Assembly (NCBI GenBank): GCA_019775845.1
Contig: JADQAV010000015.1
Location: 1,054,001-1,118,000, forward strand
DNA: 64,000 nt
Source: Myrmaecium sp. VS I D KN 1
Taxonomy: Eukaryota; Ascomycota; Dothideomycetes; Valsariales; Valsariaceae
Direction of reading: 5' to 3'
Every line of letters begins with the position of its first letter. Within the stretch, counting starts at the first letter, position 1. Of the stretch, positions 22,323-34,067 are shown one piece after another. The notes below the pieces were generated by a model. It was not told the origin of the DNA and did no database searches. It saw only the letters and a list, made by a program, of their open reading frames with translations. The position numbers were made by a program, and so were the translations under genes.

Positions 22323-25300
22323 ATGGGAACTGTGAGCAGCAGGCCTCAAGAGGCTGAAAACATCTACCTCAGGGATCAGAATCGCTGTGCGTGATCTGTT
22401 CTCTTCGTCCACCCCGCCTATGCTTGCTCGCTAACGTCTATCAGTCGCCGTCGCCGGCCTCACCATCACCGATCCCCGCAGGCGCATTCTTTACAACATC
22501 ACTCCGAACAGCTTTCCGGCCTCTCGATACATTGCTAAGAGGGACGTGGGCGATGACAGCGTTATAGAATATGTGCAGGTATGCGTCAGCAGCCTTTGCG
22601 ATCTCAGGCGGGGTTTCGCTAACTCGATCTCTTCAGGATCCGGACGGGAGCCCGTCCTTACCCCCCAATTTCTTGCTTCGACTGTCCAACGACGACGAAC
22701 TCACGTTCAACTTCACCTTCATTGTGCGGCAAACCCCCGCTGACCCGTCCCTCTACAATAATGCAACCGTCGCCCCCACCGGCGCCTCGGTCGATACCCA
22801 AATCCACGGCCTCACCTTCCTTTTCGCCTCCAACCAGAAGGAATTGGAGAACTTGGTCACAAGAGAGTTCCATGCCGACCCGAATATCCATAAAAATCCC
22901 AACGTCCAGCTGATCGGCGACTATTCGACGCTGGGAAACCCGTCCGTGAGCTTTGAGTGGTCGTGGAAGTGGAAACCGCCGAAAACAACAGAAGATAAAG
23001 GGGGAGGGTGGCGTACTAGCTGCACGGTGAGTCTGGCAGACCTTCCCTGGTTGTACGCAGCAGTTCTGACCCCGGTAGTTCGTCGAATATGACCAACGAG
23101 CACATAAACTGGACCCGCTAGCCACATTCTCGTTTTTCGTTCAGAGTGGGTTTGAACACCCTGTTCCTTGACTCGGTCGCGATTGACACCTCCCAGATAC
23201 CCAACGCTCGCTCAATAGCCCTAAAACTTTGTCCCCGCTGCTGGAGCTGCCACCCAGGCTGAGAGTACCTTCATCTCAGTCGATGGACTCCAGGATGAGC
23301 GAGTCCGAGGGGGCCGAACCCTACGACGTCCCGAGATCCCCAGCTATCGAGGCGATCTCCGATTATGGTCTGGGGCTGATCCCAAGTCAATCAACCCTCT
23401 CAAACTCCGTCAAGGTGGACATAGCTTGTCAACGGCCGGCAGAAGATATCAGTCAAGTAGATGACGGGCCACTTTTCCGAGCAACCCTGAAGGCTCTGGA
23501 ACAGAAGACAAGCGTAATGCGAACGCGGTGGAAAAAGGTTTTGAAGAAGGCCGAGGCTGCACTAGACTCTCAACAAAGCTGCAATAATGCTTTCGGCGAG
23601 CTGTTAGATGCCCTGCGGGAAGTCTCGACCACGAATTCCAGCGCTGTCCAGCCAGCAATCGACCATTACTTCGACAAGATCGCCAGGGAGATCCTAACTT
23701 ATGAGAAGCTCAACACCGTCAACTTGCAGAAGATGATCATCGACCCCATAACCAAGCTTTACAACAATGACATCAAAGCTGCCGATGCAAAGAAAAAGGA
23801 CTTCGAAGATGAAAGTAAGGAGTACTACGCCTACCTCAGCAGGTACCTCGGACAACGCCAGGACAGCTTGAAAGACAAGAAGCGCATGGACACGGACGCC
23901 AAGTACCAGACCAAGCGGAGGAATTACGAGCTTAAACGTTTCGACTACTCATCCTTCATGCAAGATTTGAACGGCGGGCGGAAGGACCAGGAGGTCCTGT
24001 CTAACTTGACTCGCTATGCTGACACCCAAGCCAAGAATTATCTTGCTACAGCAAGGAAAATCGAAGCTATGATTCCGCAGCTGGAAGCTCTGAATAACGA
24101 AGTCAAGGCTGCCGACAAAGAATTCCAACTGCAACGGACCGAGCGAGAAGAGAAAAGACGAGCCATCGAGAAAAGTACGAAGCTGTTCAACGAGCCGGAG
24201 CAGCCGCTTCCGACCATTCCGGGACAAACAAACGGCAAGGCCGTCGAAGCGGAGCAAAAACAGCGTGCGAACAGCCTTGCACCAGTCTTTCAAAGTACGA
24301 TTAGCCCACCGCTGGTAGGATCTCCACCATCGAATGGGTTTCTTAGTTCCGCCGGTCAAGCCCCAGCGAGCGCTCCTCCTAGTCAAGCTCCGCAGCCAGC
24401 GGTTAGCCCGAACCCCAATAAGTTCAAAGGGATCAGGGATCTGGAGGACGTGGCGGCTTCCGGAAGCGAGGCTGTTCATGGCCAGCACCGCAAGGAGGGG
24501 CTTCTATGGGCTCTGAGTCGGCCAGGTAGTCATGTCGATCCGAAGGGTCTGAACAAGCAGGCATGGCATAAATTCTGGGTCGTGCTAGATCAAGGGAAGC
24601 TTTCGGAGTACACCAACTGGAAGCAGAAGCTCGACCTTCACATGGACCCTATCGATTTACGAGTTGCTTCTGTAAGGGAAGCCCGAAACGCTGAACGACG
24701 CTTCTGCTTCGAAGTTATCACACCTCATTATACCAGAGTCTATCAGGCTACATCGGAAGAGGATATGAAGACTTGGATTGCCTCCATCAACAACGCCCTG
24801 CAGAGTGCGGTTGAAGGAAAGGGCATGTCGGAGCCCGTCAAGCCAGAGTCCTTGCCCGGCCCTGCACGTCGAGACATAGCGTCTGTGCTCACTGGGAAGA
24901 GCAGCTTGACTTCTTCGAGCAGAAGTACATATAGCAGCTCTTCCAAGGCACCCATGCGCCATGCCACGGTGGGAGATCGTCCCTCGACAAGACATGCCGA
25001 AAACGATGAGGATTCCGCCAAACTGCTCCAACAGATCAGAAGTGCGGATGCTGGCAACATCTATTGTGCAGACTGCGGCTCTGACAGCAAGGTCGAATGG
25101 GTCTCAATTAATCTGGGCATCGTCATCTGCATCGAATGCAGCGGTATCCATCGTTCCCTTGGCACCCACATTTCCAAAGTCCGGTCGTTGACGCTCGACA
25201 CGACGTCCTTCACCCCAGATATTGTCGAGATACTGCTTTCGATCGGTAATCGGGTCAGCAATATGGTGTGGGAGGGAAGGCTTGATCCTGCGCACAAGCC

Positions 25301-26015
25301 GTCGGCCAGCAGCACTCGCGAGCAACGGCTTCGCTTCATTACAGCGAAGTATTCCGAGCGCGCTTTTGTCACACCACTTTCGCCTACCTTGTCACATTAT
25401 GCCACCCCCGACGAAACGTTGCTCGCCAGCATCAAGAAGAATGACATTCAAAATGTCCTGTACGCTCTCGCGCTCCGAGCGAACCCCAATGCCACCGATC
25501 GATCGCGCGCAACTCACGCCGTATATCTGGCCCTGGCTGCCGCAGACCCCGCAGCACCAGGCTCCACCCCGACCTCTTCACCCCTCACAACCCCACGAAC
25601 CGGCTCCCCGGGCACTCCTGCCTCGGGCAGGAAGCCGTTCCCAATCGCGGAACTGCTCCTTCAGAACGGGGCGGAGCTGCCTTCGCAGCCAGCGCCAATC
25701 CCGTTGTCGCCGTCAGCCAAGCTGTATCTCGATCAAAAATCCGAGCAAAGGGCGGGTAAGCGACTTACTGCCGGGGTTGGTACGCTTAGCGGACCACACA
25801 GCAGCGGTCACTATTCATCTTCCAGCGGCTTCTCCTCTAATGGAGCCGTGGTAGGCGGGGCCGACGTTACTGGCGATCAACTTACTGCGCTACCGAGCAT
25901 CAGCTCTTCCGGGAACGGCTCATTCGGCGACAAGAACAAGGAGAAGGAAGCAACGAAGCTCCAGAAAAGGGGTAGCACAGGAGGGAAGTTGACTGATGGA
26001 AAGAGGCTCTTCTGA
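22323..26015 (+). CDS. Csx2-type ArfGAP (BAR-PH-ArfGAP-ankyrin)
   Basis: Five exons (22323-22386, 22445-22578, 22637-23026, 23079-23145, 23197-26015) join in phase to 1157 residues. The N-terminal 220 residues (MGTVSSRPQEAENIYLRDQN and DPDG...SNDDELTF) match the fungal Csx2 family. Then come a BAR region (about 305-530), a PH domain (about 650-760, with KFWVVLDQGKLSEYTNWKQ) and an ArfGAP zinc finger (about 832-950; CADC...CIEC, then SGIHRSLGTHISKVRSL with the catalytic Arg). A degenerate ankyrin-like stretch follows. It probably switches off Arf GTPases on curved membranes in the secretory/endocytic pathway. The small exon at 23079-23145 (67 nt) is needed to keep the frame. Confidence 0.88.
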
Positions 26016-27428
26016 GAGCGCACGGATATCTCCCGAGTGGTCACGGAGCTCTTTTTTTTGGATACCTTCCACATGGGGCCGGACCGAAATCGGATCGGTG
26101 TCCATCCCCGCCCTCTCTTCATTTTGAGGACGATTGGATGAGAATGACCGCTTCACGAGGAGTTCACAGGCGTTCCTTCAGTTTGTTCACTTGGATCCGG
26201 CTGTAATGATGACGAATGTTTTCCTTTCGTTCCTGTTTCCTTCTTGTGGGGCTTTGTTCTGTATGAGGGAGAGAGGGCTTCCATGTTTATCCCTCTTCCC
26301 TCTCTTTGTTCTTTTTGGCATGTCTTGTTCATGTGATTCCTCTTGCATACGAATGTGCCACCACGAGTCGTGGGTTGGTTAACTTTGTTGGCGGAAAGGG
26401 GGACGGGGGCAAGTTTTCTTCTCATAGCTGCGCGGGAGGCCTGCGACGCATTCCTTCTCTATCCTTTCTCTTCTTTAACCCTTTCTTTCCGGGCTGGTTT
26501 GGCGGCTTGCTTGCTTCGATTCATTAACCCTTTCTATTAATCAGCTCTTTCTCCTCCCCCCGTCTTCCTACACTTGTCATCATCGTCATCTTCTTCTCGT
26601 CGTTTGATGTGCTAGGGTTATTTGCATCGTTTTCTTGGCTCATGTAACCGAGACGCACTCCCCCGTCTATCTGCTACTCCTCCTACTTACTATCACGGTG
26701 TTCCATCTATCATTGGTTTGGCAATATAGGGGCTTTCTTTGGTTTATATGGTAAGTTTCTTTTCTATCTTTTCCTTTTCCCATCTTTCCTTGCTTTTCTC
26801 TTTCTCCTCATCTCTTCGGGAAGAGCTGGTGATGAGGGAAGACTTCCCAGAGGGAAACGCAAGGCTGATGAGTTCCCGTCGCCACATTTGGTCCCGGGCC
26901 TCCCCTTCCGTCATATTTTTAAGTGTGTGATGGTAATGTCCAATGGTGTTCCTTTGCGTTATACCTTTTCTTTTCATCCATCTGCTCTTTGGTCTTCCGG
27001 TGACCTCATGTTGCCTCCCCCCATAGCATATGCTGCTCCCAATCCCCTCTTTTTTGCTCCCTCGCACGCGCCGGCGCGGGCGTCTGCCGGTTGACGAAGG
27101 AAGAGAAATATAGGCGGAGGAACTCGAACTGCCCGGCGCGAGATCCGCAGCACCTTCATTCAGAACACTCGAATGCAATTACGATCATCATCGTATTGGC
27201 ACAGATCTTAGTGATTCGTAAGAGAGCTCGAGTTCTATCGTCCAACGCCCTCACGGAACGAGAAGAAATCAAGTGGTGTGACCATTAAGGTTCCTACGCC
27301 CGAATCTACAACAGGTTTTCCCTCTTGACCCTACAAGCTTCCTACGAAAGAAAGTTCTACCTGTCGGATTTCGTGAATCATCAGAGAACAACCCCCAAAA
27401 AATGCTAAAGAAATCATCTAATGGCTGC
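26016..27428. other. Convergent spacer, ArfGAP / MFS transporter
   Basis: About 1.4 kb between converging genes, with T- and CT-rich stretches. Short frames on both strands are low-complexity and not supported as genes. Confidence 0.55.
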
Positions 27429-29553
27429 CTACTTGGTGTCGTGGCTCGAACGCGGCTTCTGGGCCAGGAACCTGAACGGCCAGTCGGCGACCGCGTCGGA
27501 GAGGCGGAAGAAGACGTTGTGGCGAGCGAAGAAGGAGCGGTTTCGTTTGCCGAGAATGTCTGTCGCATCACATGGGTAAGGATCTTGTGTGAATGGATTG
27601 GAAGGAGGGAAAGTCACTGTTCAAATCGAGCTGCCAGAGCGGGCAGAGAGTGGAATGGAGATAAGATAGGGAAACAGTCATCTCAGAAAGAACTTACACA
27701 GAGGTATCGTCAGCAAGCAGACGGCTAACTGGACGCCGAAGACGACCTTGAAGATGCGTGCGATGCCATGCTCGACGAGCCAGTCGTAGCCGCTCCACGT
27801 GAGGCCGAAGCTGAACATGTTCTTGAAGACGAGCATGCAGGTGAAGGCCTCGACGGCCAGGTCGCGGTGGGCGTCGACGACGTACAGCGCGCTCGCCACG
27901 GCGCCGAGGACCATGCCCATGACCTCGCAGCCGAAGAAGAAGTCCGGCCAGAACCAGCCGTAGCGGGTGGTGTTGGCGGCCGTGACGCCGAATCCCCAGA
28001 GGCCGGCGCAGCCGACGACCATCTGCGGCAGTACCAGGATCAACCGGAACTCGGGCTCGTAGACGCCCTTGTTCCAGCGCGTCATGAGCGTGGCGCCCCA
28101 GTCGGAGAGGAGGCCGGACAGGATGAAGCCCAGCAGGGCGCCGACGAAGGCGCCCGTGTACATGTAGCCCGTATCCACCTCGTCGAACCATAGCGGCGGA
28201 CCCAGCATGATGGCCGCCAGGACTACCCCGATGAGAACCGTCCAACCGATGAGGCAGCCCTGGATGAGGCAGGCCCACAGGATGCCTGGATGCAGGAAGA
28301 GCGGGAACGGGCGGAGGAGCAGTCGAAGATACCCTTCGTCGGTCTTGCGGCCATTGAACGGCATCAGGGTTTGCCAGTATGTGCCTTTCTGGGTCTCTCC
28401 GCTCGAACCATAAGGGTGCTCTGCATCACGAAGCCCGGTCGTGCTTGGGCTCGCAGAGGCCGGAGCGGATTTTTCTAGCTCACGAGATTGGCTTCCCAGG
28501 TGAACAGGAGAGGAGCGACCCGTCTCCAACCTGCGCGCTTCGCCAACGGTCCTGTTCCGGGTGCTGGTGTCCGTCTCCCACACTTGGTCTCTTCGAAACG
28601 CCGTCTCCGGCACGAGAAATATTACGGCTGGAAGCAGCATGCCCGAGAAGATGGCCACGAAGTAGAACGTCCACGGCCAGCCAAGCTCATGTGTCATCTT
28701 CCCGACGACGACCGGGGTGAAGAAGGCACCGCCGAACAGCGCCAGGTTCGTCACGGCCATCCGCTTGCCGCGTTGGTGGACGTGGTACAAGTCGCCCACG
28801 GTGGCATTTACGAGCGCCTCGAACGGCGCCAGGCCGACGCCCTGAAAGATGCGCGCCCATAGCAGACTCCTGTAGCTCTTGCCTGACGCGCCGGCCCACG
28901 CGCTTGAGAAGACCAGGATTGTACAGCCGAGGAGGTAGAGGTGCCGCTTGCCCCAGACGCGAGCGGAGGGCACGAAGACGAAGCCAGCGAGGCCGACGCC
29001 GAGGAGGTGGTAGCCGGTGAGCAGCGCGACGGCGGTGAAGTCGGTGCCGAGGTTGAGGGAGAGGGTGAGGGAATTGGCGGCGAGGATGGGCGACAGCGTC
29101 GTGGCGATGACGGAGAGAAGGCTGAGGACGAAGAGGATGAAGTCGCGCCGCCACAGGGGCCAGTTCTGAGCGAGGGACCCGTCAGTGTCCCGCGCCGTCG
29201 ACGGGAGCTATGAAGTAGTATGTGGGGTGGGTGGAGTGGAAGACGAAGTGGGGATAGACGGTGGGGGGGTCGGTGCGTACCAGGGGGTCGTCCGGATCAT
29301 CGGACGGCTGCGGCACGAGGATGATGGTCCCGGTGGCATCATACTTGACACTCGTGTCCGGCGACGACGATTCCGGGCCCGTTTGCTCGATGACGGTCGC
29401 CGTGCCTGTGGAAGGAGAGGAGCGAGGCAAGATAATCGGCCGGCGTCAGAAAAGTCGATCCACGGCGACGGCGACGGCGACAGCGTCGGGGGAAGAGGAC
29501 CGCTTACCAGGGACATGCTCGAGCCGACGGTCGTCCAAGACCCCCAGGCCCAT
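27429..29553 (-). CDS. Major facilitator superfamily transporter (DHA1-like)
   Basis: Four exons (29508-29553, 29281-29405, 27698-29165, 27429-27559) give 589 residues. The start MGLGVLDDRRLEHVPGTATV and the motif NWPLWRRD before TM1 are typical of fungal DHA1-type MFS proteins. About twelve membrane helices are visible in two halves, separated by a cytosolic loop of about 90 residues (around ETDTSTRNRTVGEARRLE). The signature RIFQGVGLAPFEAL lies after TM3 and GKRMAVTNLALFGGAF before TM5. The tail after the last intron (GKRNRSFFARHN) is also family-like. The substrate cannot be told; drugs, polyamines or small organics are known for relatives. It is not in a recognisable gene cluster. Confidence 0.85.
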
Positions 29554-29607
29554 CGTCGGAGCGATTCTCACGGAGGAGGTTGTGACTTAACGATGGTCTG
29601 GAGATCA

Positions 29608-29645
<38 letters not shown>

Positions 29646-30948
29646 ATCAGGTACGAAGAAGGGACAAGTACTGTACTTAGTACATGTCAGTTTGTACTGT
29701 ATGCATGTAGTATTATTGCAGGAGGTTCCTGAGGATGAAGTAAGCAGTCCAAGGCGCAGTGGACGCGTGGAGGAATCAATCGACCTCCTGCATGCCACGA
29801 GGTGCCATGAGGTGCCATCCTACAACATCCCACACCATCCCACACCACACCACGCCACACCACCCACGGCCTAACTGGAACCGGCACAGGAAGAGGGAAG
29901 GATGCTTGGCGGCAACCACGCCATGTTCAATCCTGCGATTCGTAAGGAGCTCTAAGAGTGAAGATGAAGTAACAACATAGGTGTGAACCCCAGACCAAAT
30001 CCGAACTCCAAGCCCCAGCCAAACTGCCCAAGCAAACCAAAACCGACCGGCTTCCACCTTCGTATGGCAAGAGCCCTCCCATCTCACGCCGACAGAACGC
30101 ACATGCTGCGCCAACTGCTGCTCATGATCCGGTCCGACAGGAAACCCATCCATGTGCCCTACCAAGCCAATCTAACCCAGCCCAACCCAGCCCAGCCCAG
30201 CCCGAGTCATTACGAAAAGGAATCTGCTCTCCCGTCCCGAAGTTAACCCCACATGCCTGCTGGCCTTGTGGCATCCATTCTGAGTTCGAGGGAAATCGCA
30301 TTGTCATACGGCGCGGAGAGGAGATATTCAACAGACGGACGATGAATGCATCGGAGAATTCAAAAATGTGACCCGGAAAAGCCGGCCGGACGCAACCGAA
30401 ACGCCCCAGAAGAGAGATGTGGCCCCTCGCATGTAAGTGCGGAGAGGAAAACGAAGAGAGAGGAAATACAGCAAGGCCTTCTCCGCATGGGACATCCGCA
30501 GCGTAAAAGCGTGCGAGCTTGATGTACGTCCCCCCGCAACACCGAATGCGTGCGGTCATGCATAACATCGCCCTTCGACATGTCCTTGGACGTCTTGTTC
30601 TTCGTTCATGCATCCACCCTCCTCCTCTTCATTGCTTGGGTATAATGCTTCCTTGAATCCCTGCTGCACTGTGCCAAAGACAGACGCACACCCAGATAAC
30701 CGAACCTATCCAAAGTTACGCCTTCAAAACGCCGCGGATCGCAAACTCGGTGTGTCAAGAACTTTGAAATGAAAAAAAAAGCGAAAGGGAAGGGTCCGAC
30801 GCCAAAATTTCCCAGTGCCCCTGTGACCCGGAGAAAAAGGAAAAATAAATAATAGTATACTCGCTGATATGGATGTGAAGATGATAGAGAGGTAATACGA
30901 GGAGCGGAGCGTAGAGTTATAGGGAAGCGTTTGCAAAATTGCCCGACA
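29554..30948. other. Spacer upstream of MFS gene and downstream of ATG1
   Basis: About 1.4 kb. It contains a (GA)n tract, TACTGTAC-type palindromes near 29670 and short CCCAG repeats near 30178-30200. No gene is supportable. Confidence 0.55.
29613..29642. repeat. (GA)n microsatellite
   Basis: About fifteen GA dinucleotides in the MFS gene promoter region. Confidence 0.85.
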
Positions 30949-33900
30949 CTATCGCGGGGTTGTGCTGGGAGAAGGCCTGGTTGAGGGAGTATGCGAAGCG
31001 GGGAATGAGACAATAGACGCTCTCTTCTGGAGCTTCTGGACTTCAATCTTCTTTCTTAGAGCCTTGAGGCGGCTCTTCATGCTTTCGATCACTAGTAGCA
31101 GGCATTAGCGCCAGACGTCTCGGCTTGTCGCTCAAGCTGACGACCTAATGTCAGATGGAGCGGTCTGATGGAAGGAGACTCACATTTCAAAACGGACTGC
31201 ATATCCTCATCCTCCAGGCCATTGATGACATCGTCGTTGCGGGATTCTTTCTTCAAAAGTCCGTCGGACAGTTCGTTCTCGTCCGCTCCCACAATAGCTT
31301 CAAGCATACGGATAGCTGTGGCGTAGTTGACTTCGCAACCAGGAAGGTCCTCATTGACAAGCTCGTTGACAGCAGCAGTCCGACTCATCTCGATGGCGCG
31401 ATCATACATGATCTTTTCTGCGGTAACCCCAGAGGTTAGATAAATATTCTCCGCCGAGCCGATACTGGTAGCTGAACCAGAGGACGATGGCTGATTGTTC
31501 GGATGACTGGGGTGATCCAGTGGAAGGCGCCTTTGACTTTCCACCAGTTTGTGGGCGACAAACTGGGCTTTATCGCAGCAATCATTGAAGCGACTCCGGA
31601 CCCATTGGACAACATTAACCATGCGATTCTTGATTTGAACCTGGTTGCCAATCGGGGATGAGGACCGTATTGAGGGAGCTTCTGCGTCGGGTTTTTGTTG
31701 ACGCGACCACCAAGCCGCGGTGATATCCATAGCTTTGCTGAGGATGTCAAGAGACTTGACGTAGAGAACAAGCGCTTCCTCTGATATGGTCAAAACGGCA
31801 TCTAGAGTCAAGTCGTCTTCTTCTTCCGGAGCAGAACTATCCGCCTGAGCCTTATCCGCGCCTCCGATACCAAGACCCTGATCGCTCGGTGGAGCAGGTA
31901 GTAATTGTCGGTACTTCACCTCTGCGAACCCAAAGACGACATGGCTTCTCTGAGCTAACTCTTCAACAATGGCGAGTGTCCTTGAGTCTTCGTCTTTCGA
32001 GCCTGATGATGCTGCCTTTGAGCCATCGTTAACAACCACCAAACTGCTCTGCATGGGATAGGCAGGAAAACCAGCATATCCTTGCGGCGGAGAGGGGCCT
32101 TTCCCATAGGGAGGAGATATATTGAAGCCACGCATAGTAACCATGTTCATTGCCTTGGACAACGCAGAAGATGCGCTGTTCAGGCTCGGTCCATAGCGCC
32201 TTTCATATGAACCGGTGCGCTGATGTAACGTGTCTGCACGTCCGCGATTGACAATCTGGATGGCTCTGGACGATTGAGTTGTCGCACCAGTTACCGAGGT
32301 TGGGGAGCCTTGAGTAGTAGCACGTCGGACCATTGCGGCATGGTGAGGTGAGCTTGGCCGTTCGCGATAAGCATATGGGCTTGCAGCGAGCTCGTCGGCA
32401 AACGCATTGATTTCCACGGTTTTCTTCTCCACCACGACATATTCACGCTCGAAGGCGATATCTTGCGCCGCCCTTTCTCTAGAATCCCGTGCTGCAGCCT
32501 CTTCTGCTCGACGCGGAGCTCTTTCACGATCAAGCTGCTCTCGAGGAACAGCCACGGTGGACGGTTCGGGATGACGTTGACTTCTTCGCCTTTCGAGAGC
32601 TAGGGCAGCACTGCGCTCCTGCGCGGATGCAGGTCGGCTCGGTGCAGTAGCGTGGTTGGTTAGAGCCGGCCGTCTATCCCTCTGAGCAGCCTGAGGCTGC
32701 TCTGGCCCAGGACGGCGTACAGGAGTCGCTCTCGGAGGAGTTTGTGAGTCGCGACGCGGAAGGCTAGGCCTTGAGGTCGGCCGTGGAGATGGAGCGTTAC
32801 CGACAGCTGCCGAATCACGTGGGGATTGACTATACGGATTGCTGGGAGACCGGCACGATTCTTCGGGAAAATTCGCTTGATCCAGCGTGCGACTAGTTAT
32901 TGTAGCAAGTTGGGCTTCTGATGAAGGTGCCGATCCCCTATCATCTCCGACGAGGCCTGGGATGTCCCTACTGATAACAGGGTGTCCAAAAAACTGCTCA
33001 TAACTGATACGCTCGGCAGGCTTCCGCTTCAGAAGACCGCGGATAAGGGACTTCATCTCATCCGTTATTAGTAGGCCTTCAGGGAACTTGATCCTGTCAT
33101 CCTGCTTTTCGATACGTCGCAGGAGCTCCACGTGGTTCTGTGCTCTGAAAGGCGGTTTCGCCACCATCATTTCATGAAGGACAGTGCCAACGGACCAAAG
33201 ATCAGCTTTTGCATCATACTTTTCGTATCTGAGGATTTCCGGTGCCATGTACAGAGGTGAGCCACAGAGAGTCTCAGCAAGTGATGTTTGGGGCAATACG
33301 CGAGCGAAGCCAAAATCAGCAACCTTGAGCATCGGTAGGGATTCGATACCAGCTGCAGGAACCAGGGAGTTGGCATCCACGGCGAATGGCTTCACCTCCG
33401 GATGGCGCTGATAGAACAAGGGCGGCGGATTTAGCAGGAGATTCTGCGGCTTGAGATCACGATGGATGTAGTTCTTGGCCCGCAAGAACTCTATAGCGCT
33501 AGCGATCTGCTTCGCGAAATGCCGAACAATGACTTCGTTCAGGCCGCCGGTTTGGGGGTTGGGATACTTCGAGATCATCGCGGCCGTTGCTGGGTGCTCG
33601 GACAAGGTTGCTCGTTTCTTGATGAAAGCTGATAGATCACCAAGCTCGCAAAACTCCATGACGAGATGCATATGCACCGCTGACTCCTGGCAATCAATAA
33701 GAGCGACGATATGTGGATGATGCAGGCTCCGGAGGATCTTTATCTCCGCCTGCAGATTCTCCTTGAGCTTCTTGTTCAGTTTGTTTAACTGTACTGACTT
33801 GATAGCAACAAGCGTTCGTGTTTTCTAGAAGCGGGAGCACATCAGCAACAGCCCATCAAAGCGGAGTGACTCGGGTATGATCGCGAAGGTCCGGAGGAAG

Positions 33901-34067
33901 ATGACTGGTAGTAGAACTGCAGGCGGACATACCACATGTACACCTCGATAGACCATGGCGAAGCTCCCTTTCCCTATACTCTCCATCTTCTTGAAATTTC
34001 CGATCATGGAATCGCCATCCGGCGGACTCGACCGCCGCGAGCTGTACGGCAAAGCCGGACTCGCCAT
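30949..34067 (-). CDS. ATG1: Autophagy-initiating Ser/Thr kinase Atg1
   Basis: Three exons (33933-34067, 31184-33824, 30949-31091) give 972 residues. The kinase domain starts near residue 24. Visible are the glycine loop GKGSFAMVYRG, VAIK lysine, HRDLKPQN catalytic loop, DFGFA and MAPEIL. The insert between the catalytic loop and DFG (PPPLFYQRHPEVK) is usual for fungal Atg1. A long disordered middle (about 330-620) leads to the C-terminal MIT/EAT region that binds Atg13. The last exon adds IESMKSRLKALRKKIEVQ and a Ser/Pro tail; reading on without this splice would end after a short unlike tail, so I favour the spliced form. Atg1 nucleates the autophagosome assembly site. Confidence 0.92.

Noticed and set aside
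29185-29874. 229-codon plus-strand frame opposite the MFS 5' end
   Set aside because: Overlaps well-supported MFS exons on the other strand and runs through a GA microsatellite.
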